A DNA stretch of 64,000 nt, taken from contig DAOUIZ010000021.1 of assembly GCA_034423195.1 (NCBI GenBank), positions 1 through 64,000 of the forward strand, written 5' to 3'. The translations under genes were made by a program, and so were the position numbers. The stretch comes from CATOSK01 sp034423195. Lineage in GTDB: Bacteria; Chloroflexota; Dehalococcoidia; Lucifugimonadales; UBA3495. Shown here one piece after another: positions 41,982 through 49,785 of the stretch (position 1 is its first letter; each line of letters starts with the position of its first letter). The notes beneath the pieces are model-generated. The model had not been told where the DNA came from and did not search any database. It saw only the letters and a program-made list of their open reading frames with translations.

Positions 41982-43937
41982 CTACGCCGCTGTCCCAGCA
42001 GTTTTGGTGGCCAGGCGCCGCCGCTCGTAGAGACCGAGAGCGTGGAGGGGGAAATACTGGCGATACAGCGTGTAGTCCAGGAGCGCAGTGCGGAAGAATA
42101 TCCCGGCCATGTCCTGCCTGGGCCATGTCCCGTCCGTCCTCTGCAAGTCTATGAGGAACTGGACGCCCCGCGCAATCGCGGCCCAGTCCGTATCTCCCGC
42201 CTCAAGGAGAGCGATCATTGCCCACGCGGTGTGGATGACCTGACTCTCCTCATGCTCAACATATTGGCCAGTATAGCAACCCCGGTAGTGCTCGCCCCAT
42301 CCCCCGTCTTCCCGCTGACGGTTCAGCAGCCACTGGCAGGCCGAGCGCAAGGCCGGATCGTCGGGACGGGCGCCCGCGGCGAGCAAGCCCCGTATCCCGA
42401 AGAACGTGCCGTAGATGAACTGAACGCCCCACACGCCGCGCCAGGAGCCGTCTTTCTCCTGGGAGCGGCGCAGCCAGGCCTCTCCCCGTGAGATGGACCT
42501 GGTTTCATCCTGGCCGATGACCTGGGGGAAGTGCTCCCCGCAAGCCGCCAGGGCCGCCAGACAAGAGGCGGTGCACTCAACGTAGGAGTGTTCCGTCATA
42601 GAGTCGCCGAACATTTCGGCGGGATTCAGCCACTCGAGGCCGACCGCGCTGCGCTGCGGTTCGTATGTGCCGAAGCCGCCATCCCGATTCTGACCCCGCA
42701 GCATGAACCGGACCGCATCGCCCAGTACCGTCACGTCCGACGCCTGCCTGTCGCCGTAGAGAAGGGCAAGGACCGCCTCAGCGGTGCAGTCGGTCACCGG
42801 CCAGCCGTGCCATCCAGAGGCAAAACACCAGCCGCCGTGAGGGTCGTTCCGATAGGCCGCTTGATAGCCTTCGAAGCTGACGCCGATCTGCTCCCCGCGC
42901 AGGTAGTTAGCCCCCCGGCGGAGGGCAGTCCCGACTCCGTCGAGTTCGGGGGCCGTCGAGAGCGCCTGCAGGGCGAAGCCGGTATCCCAGGAGGCGCTTC
43001 TGGCGCCGGAGACCCGCAACCCTCCCTCGTCGTCTTCCCAGATCCAGCAGTCCAGCTGCGCGAGGGCGCGGAGTCCGTCGGCGTCTTCAGGGTCGCGCAG
43101 CCACAGGACAAGGATGTTCAGGATTCCACTGACGGGGGATATGCTCGTGTGATTGGTGGTCTGAAGCTCCCATCTGATGCTGCGGACTATCGCTTCCACG
43201 CAGCGGGCGCGCAGGCTCTTGCCGTGCAGCCGGTCCAGGAGCCGGGCGAAGCCGAATCCAACGCGGAGCCATACGCTTGGCCTGGCATACAGGTCATCGT
43301 CCCGCAGGCGGTTGCGGCTTGAGGCAAAATCGGCGTTGGCAAACCCTTGTGGGTACAGCTCTTCCCTTATGGAGGCGATTGAGGGTGTGACGGGCGCCTG
43401 GAACCGATGCGCGTAAACGGCTGCCATCCCCATGTAGATGAGCCGGGTATGGCAGTACCAATTTGAGGGATGCAACGGCACCCAGCGAGGCAGGCCCCAC
43501 AGCTCCGGCAGGATGGCATTGACGCCGCGCCAGTCGTAGAGATTGAGGAGCGCCAGCCAGAACTTGCCCCAGGTCGGGATCCCGAGGACTCCCTCCTTCT
43601 GCAGGAACCGCCGCGCCGGTTCGATTAACGGATCACCCCGCTCGACGCCGAGCAATCTGGCCGAGACGTAGACCAGTGTAGTGACAAACAGACTTGGCGG
43701 TTCGTGCTCGTGGAGACTCCACAGGCCTACTTCCAGGCGGGACCGCTGGAAGTAGCGCAGCACGCGGCGGCGGCGGGTGGGCGACAGCGGGCGGTCGAGA
43801 ATATGGTGCAGCAGCACGTACTGGGCGGACAGCATTGGGCACCAGAGCACCTCACCCTCAAAGCTGCCGTCCTCGCTCTGGAGTTGCAGCAAGCACTCGG
43901 TTGCCGTCTTCAAGGCGGAACGGGCGTCAGGGTACAC
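41982..43937 (-). CDS. Oxidosqualene cyclase-type triterpene cyclase
   Basis: A 651-residue double alpha-barrel cyclase. HGWPVTDCTAEA (377-388) has the DCTAE of oxidosqualene cyclases (catalytic Asp383) rather than the DxDDTA of squalene-hopene cyclases. Other OSC blocks are LPRWVPLHPSNWYCHTRLIY (149-168), REELYPQGFANADFASSRNR (191-210), EHSYVECTASC (449-459) and DGTWPRQDMAGIFFRTALLD. Several QW repeats occur (QSEDGSFEG, QNRDGGFG, QEKDGSW, QREDGGWG, QRTDGTW). The Cys that pairs with the catalytic Asp in lanosterol synthase (GVCFTYG) is Gln506 here. The GTG start has AGGAG overlapping the upstream stop, implying coupling to the epoxidase. The exact product (lanosterol, cycloartenol, or other) is not predictable. 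Confidence 0.9.
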   Translation of the reverse strand: MYPDARSALKTATECLLQLQSEDGSFEGEVLWCPMLSAQYVLLHHILDRPLSPTRRRRVLRYFQRSRLEVGLWSLHEHEPPSLFVTTLVYVSARLLGVERGDPLIEPARRFLQKEGVLGIPTWGKFWLALLNLYDWRGVNAILPELWGLPRWVPLHPSNWYCHTRLIYMGMAAVYAHRFQAPVTPSIASIREELYPQGFANADFASSRNRLRDDDLYARPSVWLRVGFGFARLLDRLHGKSLRARCVEAIVRSIRWELQTTNHTSISPVSGILNILVLWLRDPEDADGLRALAQLDCWIWEDDEGGLRVSGARSASWDTGFALQALSTAPELDGVGTALRRGANYLRGEQIGVSFEGYQAAYRNDPHGGWCFASGWHGWPVTDCTAEAVLALLYGDRQASDVTVLGDAVRFMLRGQNRDGGFGTYEPQRSAVGLEWLNPAEMFGDSMTEHSYVECTASCLAALAACGEHFPQVIGQDETRSISRGEAWLRRSQEKDGSWRGVWGVQFIYGTFFGIRGLLAAGARPDDPALRSACQWLLNRQREDGGWGEHYRGCYTGQYVEHEESQVIHTAWAMIALLEAGDTDWAAIARGVQFLIDLQRTDGTWPRQDMAGIFFRTALLDYTLYRQYFPLHALGLYERRRLATKTAGTAA

Positions 43938-43946
43938 GATAGGCTC

Positions 43947-45335
43947 CTAGTCGGGCGCCCCGCTGGGGCGTTCCTCGGGCGGCGAGGAGGTCGGGAAGGC
44001 GTGCGCCAGGTGGTCATATACCCGCTGGTTCTGGACTTGTCCCCTGGCCCTCGATTTGCGCAGCTGGCGAACGGCCCTCAGGAACCATCCAATGCGAAAA
44101 GCGAGATGACAAACGGTGCTGCCTGCCCGTCGCCAGGCGCTCGGGCGAATGGACCTGGGAATCGTCCTTCCAACAGCCATGCCGACCGCCACGGCACCCG
44201 TGAAACCCAGGCTGGCCTCCGATGTATCTTCGCAAGCGAGGAGGCGCATGCTCCGGTCGGCGTGCTGACCGCCCTTCCTCCATATCCGGTAGACCGCGTG
44301 CCTGAGCGCCGCTGCCTCGGCCCGTTGATCGGTGAATACCTCGTAGAAACCGATGGCGAGCATTTCCGGCGCGCGGATGGCCCGGAAGCGCCTGTCGACA
44401 AAGTCGCTGAAGTCCTCGCACTCGGCCAAGGTAATGGCATCTCCGAAGCTGAGGGTCAGTCCCACCGCCGTCATCGGATGGTAATGTTCGGCCGCATCGC
44501 CGATAACCACGAAACGGGAGTTGCCGTAGGAGATGCGGGGCCTGGTCGTGTTGCCGGCGAACTTGGCGTGCCCGCCGGTGACTGCTTCCGCGAACAGCGG
44601 CCTGACGTCTGCCGGCAGCCTGGGGACATAGGAGTTCAACAGCAGCTCAGTGGCGCGATGGCCGGAGTATTCATGCGGAATGTCGGCAATGGCGCCGACG
44701 CTGTCCTCTCCCAGCCGGTACATGAACACGGGGCCGGGTGCGCCGCAGAAGATGTGCCCATACTCCTCCATGGGCAGCTTCAACCCGTCCATCCTGATTC
44801 CTATCATTCGGGAACAGACCATGGGCTTGGATGTCAGCCCCAGCAATCGCAGAACCGTGGACCCCCGGCCGTCGGCGCCGACGATCCTGTCGGCGGTTAC
44901 GGACTCCTCGACGCCGTTCTGCGTATATTTTACGCTTCCGTCGGGCATCGGGCGAACGCGCCTGAGGATGAAGTCGATATTGGGCTCGTTGCCCGCAGCC
45001 TCGCGCAGGGTCGAGACGAGGGTCTCGTGCGGGCATACCAACCCGTGGGAGCCTTCCGGGTAGGCGAGCGGGATCGGCTCGGAGTCGTCCTCGGGGTACA
45101 GGACAAATCCCCTGGTGGCGCGGGCCTCGGTGTCGAAACAGACCCCGGCCTCCCGGAGAATCCGGGCGGCGGGCGGATGCAGCCACTCGCCCTTCAGCCT
45201 GTGGTGACTATTGGGATTTGCCTCGAACAGCGCCACCCGGGCGCCGCGGCGGGCATGGGCAAGCGCACACAGGCTGCCCGCCGGGCCGGCGCCGATTATG
45301 GCTACGTCATAGTGTCGAGAATTGGTCCTGTTCAA
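43947..45335 (-). CDS. Squalene epoxidase-like FAD monooxygenase
   Basis: A 462-residue group-A flavin monooxygenase. AIIGAGPAGSLCALAHARRG near residue 12 is the FAD Rossmann motif, followed by KGEWLHPPAARILREAGV, which matches the GELLQPGG of squalene epoxidase. VGADGRGSTVLRLLG is the DG motif, and VVIGDAAEHYHPMTAVGLTL matches GDAxxxxHPxTGxGxT of squalene monooxygenases. A hydrophobic C-terminal part (residues 370-430) may bind membrane. It is coupled to the oxidosqualene cyclase, so epoxidation of squalene is the simplest role. A geranylgeranyl-reductase-like or other prenyl oxidase remains possible. Start is a TTG with a weak ribosome site. Confidence 0.8.
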   Translation of the reverse strand: MNRTNSRHYDVAIIGAGPAGSLCALAHARRGARVALFEANPNSHHRLKGEWLHPPAARILREAGVCFDTEARATRGFVLYPEDDSEPIPLAYPEGSHGLVCPHETLVSTLREAAGNEPNIDFILRRVRPMPDGSVKYTQNGVEESVTADRIVGADGRGSTVLRLLGLTSKPMVCSRMIGIRMDGLKLPMEEYGHIFCGAPGPVFMYRLGEDSVGAIADIPHEYSGHRATELLLNSYVPRLPADVRPLFAEAVTGGHAKFAGNTTRPRISYGNSRFVVIGDAAEHYHPMTAVGLTLSFGDAITLAECEDFSDFVDRRFRAIRAPEMLAIGFYEVFTDQRAEAAALRHAVYRIWRKGGQHADRSMRLLACEDTSEASLGFTGAVAVGMAVGRTIPRSIRPSAWRRAGSTVCHLAFRIGWFLRAVRQLRKSRARGQVQNQRVYDHLAHAFPTSSPPEERPSGAPD

Positions 45336-45856
45336 CGGAACGATGCTTTCTTCAATGCACCGGCGATCGTGGAAACGTGCTGTCCTTTCCTACTATGTCC
45401 GTGCCCTTATGACTACGCAGCCTTTGCTTCCGGTCGCTGGCGTGCGCCGGACCAGATGCGGAGGAGGCGCCGATCAGAACGGCAAAGAGGGCGAGGAACA
45501 GCGCCGCAAGTCGGCGCAACGGTCGGAAGAGGGCATGTAACCGTAGGCGGCACACGCAGTCAGCCCCCGTATGGGCAGTGAAGGCTACGTGGGCGTGACA
45601 ATTGGGCAGAATCGGCGCGCCCCTGGCGGGGTGCTTGGAACGTGATAACTGCGGTGGCGTCCTCGATGCGGCCAGTCTTGGTTGTGTCTGTTCGAGAAAC
45701 GAGCGTACCTCCACTAATCAGCAGCTCACGGGTATCGTACCATATGGGTGTTACTGTTACGTCAAAATAGCAGTACTTTACTGTAACTTTTTATAACTAT
45801 CCGCCGAATGTACCATAATTGGCCCCGCTGACGCCGATTCCTATCGAGGTGACGGC
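45336..45856. other. Divergent spacer upstream of the triterpenoid cluster
   Basis: This 521-base stretch separates the cluster from the divergent signalling gene and must hold the cluster promoter. On the minus strand, about 45355-45520, a frame reads RRLAALFLALFAVLIGASSA then SGPAHASD, like a signal peptide with an AxA site, but lacks a good start; it may be a relic. An A+T-rich zone (45750-45810) directly precedes the signalling gene. Confidence 0.5.
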
Positions 45857-47299
45857 TTGGACCGATCGGACGAGCGAGACCGGCGGATACGCGAGCTGGA
45901 AGAGCGCCTCTCGCGCCTGAGCGAGGCCGGTCTCCGCATCACCGAGGACCTCGATTTCAACACCGTGCTCCAGGGAGTGCTCGACTCGGCCTGCTCCCTC
46001 ACCGGAGCCCGCTACGGGGTCATCGCCCTGCACGACGACGACGGGACGGCCCAGGACTTCCTCTCCTCGGGGATGACCCCCGATGAGACGGACAGGCTGT
46101 GGACGCTGCCGGGCTGGCCCAGCCACTTCGAGTACCTGAGCGCTATTACGAAGACCCTGCGCATCCCCGACCTGCCCCTGGTGATGGCGGACAGGCAGCG
46201 CATCGTGCAGGTGCTCGGAAACCTGCTGCCCGACGCGGCCAGGCACTCACCGGAATCGTCCGTTATCAGGGTGAGCGTCGTGCGGGACGGCGTTCACGTC
46301 GAGATCTCGGTGTCCGACGTGGGTCGCGGCATCCCCGCCGAGAGCCTGCCCCACCTGTTACGCAAGTTCTCCGGGGCGCAGTCCGGGGAACAGGCGGGAG
46401 ACGCTACGGGGCTGGGCCTCGCCATCTGCAAGGGCATAGTGGAGGCTCACGGGGGGCGCATCTGGGCCGAGAGCGACGGGCCGGGTACGGGAGCCTGCTT
46501 CACATTCACGCTTCCGTCGGTCGAGGACTCCCGCGCTGCCAGCTCACTCCCTTCGACATCGACGAGGCGTGAGGGGAAGAAGGAGGAGCGGCTGCGCATC
46601 CTCGCGGTGGACGACGACCCCAAGGATCTCCGGTACGTCCGCGACACCCTCGCCAAATCGGGCTACGACCCGGTTGTGACGGGGGAGCCGGAGGAGGCAC
46701 TCCTCCTCATGGAGGCCGCGAGGCCGGAACTTGTGCTGCTGGACCTGATGCTTCCGGGTACGGACGGCATCGAGTTGATGAAGCACATCCTTGACGTGGC
46801 CGACGTGCCGGTCATCTTCCTGTCCGTCTACGGGCGGGAGGAGCTCATCGCCAAGGCATTCGACATGGGGGCCGCCGAATACGTCGTCAAGCCCTTCTCG
46901 CCGACGGAGCTTTCGGCGAGGATCAGGGCGGCACTTCGCCGGAGGGCCGCCGTGGAGCCGTCGGAGCCGTATCTGCGGGGCGACTTGACCATCGACTACG
47001 CCAGTCGCAGGGTGGTCCTGGCTGGCCGCCCCCTGCATCTGACGCCGACTGAGTACCGGGTGCTGGCGGAGCTTTCGGCCAACGCCGGGCGTGTGTTGAC
47101 CCACGAGCACCTGTTGAAACGGGTCTGGGGGGGAATGGGCGGCGGCAACATACGGCCCACGCGCACCATCGTGAGCAAGCTCCGCCGCAAGCTGGACGAT
47201 GCCGCGGACAACCCCACCTACATCCTCACTGAGCCTCGCGTCGGATTCCGTATGCCGAAGGGCAGGACGCCGGGCGGGGAGCCGCCCGCGACGCCCTGA
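45857..47299 (+). CDS. Hybrid GAF-ATPase-receiver-winged helix protein lacking the HisKA domain
   Basis: A 480-residue protein. Residues 8-32 are a coiled segment and 33-105 the first part of a GAF domain, which breaks off at LRIPDL and joins MADRQRIVQVLGNLLPDAAR of a histidine-kinase ATPase domain (109-225; DVGRGIP and GLGLAICKGIVEAHGG boxes kept; second Asn of the N-box is Asp). No H-box with a phosphoacceptor His remains. Residues 247-365 are a receiver (VDDD, phosphoacceptor Asp in LLDLMLPGTDG, Lys in VVKPF), and 375-470 an OmpR/PhoB winged helix. The fusion point suggests an internal deletion from a longer hybrid kinase. It could still be a DNA-binding regulator controlled by another kinase. 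TTG start after GAGGT. Confidence 0.88.
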   Translation: MDRSDERDRRIRELEERLSRLSEAGLRITEDLDFNTVLQGVLDSACSLTGARYGVIALHDDDGTAQDFLSSGMTPDETDRLWTLPGWPSHFEYLSAITKTLRIPDLPLVMADRQRIVQVLGNLLPDAARHSPESSVIRVSVVRDGVHVEISVSDVGRGIPAESLPHLLRKFSGAQSGEQAGDATGLGLAICKGIVEAHGGRIWAESDGPGTGACFTFTLPSVEDSRAASSLPSTSTRREGKKEERLRILAVDDDPKDLRYVRDTLAKSGYDPVVTGEPEEALLLMEAARPELVLLDLMLPGTDGIELMKHILDVADVPVIFLSVYGREELIAKAFDMGAAEYVVKPFSPTELSARIRAALRRRAAVEPSEPYLRGDLTIDYASRRVVLAGRPLHLTPTEYRVLAELSANAGRVLTHEHLLKRVWGGMGGGNIRPTRTIVSKLRRKLDDAADNPTYILTEPRVGFRMPKGRTPGGEPPATP

Positions 47300-47354
47300 G
47301 CGCCGGGGCGCTCCTATCTTGAGACTGCACACCGAAAGTTCGCAGCACAGTCCC

Positions 47355-47545
47355 CTTAGGCCCAGCACATCCTCCATAAGGGCCACGAAGTCGGCGCTCA
47401 CCTTGGGAATGCACCACTGCTTCTTCTGCCACAGCTTGAGGAGGTTTTTTTCAAGTGCCGCCGCACCGCCTCGTGGGACAAGGACTCTACCACTCCCAAC
47501 TTCACCATCCGGTCCGCCGGCAGCCGCAGATTCCAGTGGTCGTGG
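47355..47545 (-). pseudogene. IS630-family transposase relic
   Basis: HDHWNLRLPADRMVKLGVVE then SLSHEAVRRHLKK is the linker and helix-turn-helix part of an IS630 transposase. At a run of seven A the frame shifts, and the neighbouring frame continues KNLLKLWQKKQWCIPKVSAD then FVALMEDVLGL, the normal continuation. Both ends are missing, so this is a dead fragment. It marks the left border of the defence island. Confidence 0.8.
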
Positions 47546-47578
47546 CCCTTGGGCTCAGGACATAGCCCTGATGGATGG

Positions 47579-49195
47579 TCAGGAGTAGCGTTCCAGCCCA
47601 AACAGGCTGAACAGCTCTTCCCGGCTCAACCGGGACGACAGGTCCATGGAAACGTCGTCAATCAGTCTGTCGAATAGGTCCTGCTTCCTGGTCAGGATGG
47701 CGTCGATGCGTTCCTCGATGGTATTGGTGCAAGAGTATTTGATCACATTCACCTTGGCAGTCTGCCCCATCCTGTGGCTTCGGTCCTCAGCCTGCCGCTC
47801 CACCGCCGGGTTCCACCAGCGGTCCAGATGGAAGACGTACGAAGCCTCCTGGAGGTTCAGGCCCAGGCCACCCGCACGGAGGGAAATGATCAGTGCCTGA
47901 TGAGCCGCATTATTTCTGAAGCGCTCAATGATCGACGGCCTGTCCTGGATAGGCACGTCTCCGGTGATTAGCAACGGGTTGAATTCACTTAGATGGTTTG
48001 CCGCCGCCGCTACTCCTGCAGTGTCGCTGGTGTACTGGGAGAAGACCAGCGCCTTATGCTCCTGGCGAACCAATAACTCCAATCTTTCCTTGATATCGTC
48101 CAACTTGCTGGACTCGCCGTCCACGGGATCTGCGTTGCATATCTGCTTCAGCCGCGTGATCAATTCCAGCACGTGCTGGATGGTAATATCCCTTCCCAGC
48201 GACCGAAGGTATACAACCCCTTCCTGTTCGGCCTTGTCATAGCTCGCCCGCTGACCGGCGTGCAGTTCGATTGGCAGCAGGGTAACCTGCTTTTCGGGCA
48301 GGTCTTCCAGCACATCGGCCTTTTTGCGCCGCAACTGGAGCTGGCGGTGCCGGCTCAATAGTTCGGGGCCGGGTTGGTAACGCTTTGACTGTCTTCCTTG
48401 GTCGTGGTCGACGAACTCCAGGATAGAAGCCAACTCTTCTTCATGGTTTTCTATGGGAGTTCCGGTCAGCGCCCAGGAACGGGCGCGATTGAGTCCCTTG
48501 AGGGACCTGCTGGTATCGTTGCGGTTCTTGATCCGTTGAGCCTCATCGGCCACGACCACATCCCAAACTCTGCGCCTTAACGGAGCATGAGCGTTACCCT
48601 CGAAGTCCGAGCGAATGGTCTCATAGCTGGCCAGAGTTACATCCGTTTCCGCCTGCCACTGCCACCCTCTGTCAGATGCTGAGCCGCGAACGATGATCGC
48701 GGAGAGTTCTGGCGCCCACTTGCGAAGTTCTCCCCGCCATTGGTCCAGCAAGCTCGCCGGCGCTGCGACCAGCGCGGAGCGGATGTCGCCGCGGTGGCGC
48801 AGAATGCGCAGGGCGGCGATGACCTGCAGCGTCTTGCCCAGCCCCATATCGTCCGCCAGAAGAAGGCGGTCGCTGCCTATTAGGGCCTGCACACCGTCCT
48901 CTTGGAAAGGCATTAGGGCGCCAGGCCACTCCAAGCTTGCTTCCGATTGCGCCTCCATGTCGAGTGGAGACAACACCTTGAACAATCTGCTGGGCAGGTC
49001 AGAGCCTACTTGACCGTCATGGGCGTCACCCGACCAACCGGCTTGCTCGGAGGGACCGTACACCCCGCTCCACGACGTCTGCTGAAAGAGGACCTGGACC
49101 GCCTGTTCAGGCGGTGCTGGAATGGGCACCGTCAGGAATTTCACTTCCTCGACAGAGAGTCCTCCATCGGCAGTTGGGTTAGAATCTCTCAGCAA
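47579..49195 (-). CDS. SNF2-family DEAD/DEAH-type helicase
   Basis: A 538-residue SNF2 ATPase. Motif I is LLLADDMGLGKTLQVIAALR (about residues 109-128), motif Ia APASLLDQW, motif II VVADEAQRIKN (DEAQ), motif III ALTGTPIENHEEE, and the C-terminal lobe has LVFSQYTSD, SLRAGGLGLNLQEASYVFHL and HRMGQTAKVNV. It lacks the long N-terminal part of RapA-like enzymes, so it is a compact motor, with about 80 poorly conserved residues in front. Twelve bases separate it from the upstream gene. As last gene of the BREX-like cassette it likely moves along or remodels foreign DNA. Confidence 0.9.
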   Translation of the reverse strand: MLRDSNPTADGGLSVEEVKFLTVPIPAPPEQAVQVLFQQTSWSGVYGPSEQAGWSGDAHDGQVGSDLPSRLFKVLSPLDMEAQSEASLEWPGALMPFQEDGVQALIGSDRLLLADDMGLGKTLQVIAALRILRHRGDIRSALVAAPASLLDQWRGELRKWAPELSAIIVRGSASDRGWQWQAETDVTLASYETIRSDFEGNAHAPLRRRVWDVVVADEAQRIKNRNDTSRSLKGLNRARSWALTGTPIENHEEELASILEFVDHDQGRQSKRYQPGPELLSRHRQLQLRRKKADVLEDLPEKQVTLLPIELHAGQRASYDKAEQEGVVYLRSLGRDITIQHVLELITRLKQICNADPVDGESSKLDDIKERLELLVRQEHKALVFSQYTSDTAGVAAAANHLSEFNPLLITGDVPIQDRPSIIERFRNNAAHQALIISLRAGGLGLNLQEASYVFHLDRWWNPAVERQAEDRSHRMGQTAKVNVIKYSCTNTIEERIDAILTRKQDLFDRLIDDVSMDLSSRLSREELFSLFGLERYS

Positions 49196-49207
49196 AGCAC
49201 AGTTCTT

Positions 49208-49750
49208 TCAGCGCCCATCGTAGGCTTCCGCGATGCCCGCAGCTGCCCTGTTGAACGGCTCCAATGGGTCCGTACCTTCCGCCAGTTCTTTCAACAGCCG
49301 TCGGGCTATCGTATCTTCAGCGGGTGGAGGGGTGCTCCAAACCAGGAATAGGTTTGGTCCGAGCTGTTCGATCTCCTCCGACGCTCCCCTCCTCGGGGCA
49401 GGGTCGGTGGATACCCGGCATACCGGGATATCCACGTTGATTTCGCCGGAAAAAACCAAGGGCGGAATCTCGTCGGCTAGCCCCAGGACGACATCTGGAG
49501 TACGGTTTATGGACCGGAACAGTTCTCGAATCAAGGCCACTGCGGCAGTCCTGCGCGCTTGTCCTTCTTCCCACAGCACGGAATCGGCGACGTACACGCG
49601 GGTGAAGCAGAACTCAAGAGGGAATTGCAGAGCCGATGTCGCAAACAACGCCGCCCGGATTCCCCTTCTCTGGTCCTCATTCAGGAGTTTCAGGAATCCG
49701 ATCACGCCGGGTGGTTCGCCATTCCTGGCACTATCGAACGGAATTGGCAT
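49208..49750 (-). CDS. Unknown protein of the BREX-like cassette
   Basis: A 180-residue mixed alpha/beta protein without a recognised domain. Segments such as FLKLLNEDQRRGIRAALFAT, QARRTAAVALIRELFRSINR and LFLVWSTPPPAEDTIARRLL give no catalytic signature. It lies 35 bases after the BREX-type ATPase stop and 12 before the SNF2 start, so it is probably co-translated with them and may be an adaptor. Confidence 0.7.
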   Translation of the reverse strand: MPIPFDSARNGEPPGVIGFLKLLNEDQRRGIRAALFATSALQFPLEFCFTRVYVADSVLWEEGQARRTAAVALIRELFRSINRTPDVVLGLADEIPPLVFSGEINVDIPVCRVSTDPAPRRGASEEIEQLGPNLFLVWSTPPPAEDTIARRLLKELAEGTDPLEPFNRAAAGIAEAYDGR

Positions 49751-49785
49751 CCGAATTCAACGAGGCCGCCCACGAGGGTCGCCTA

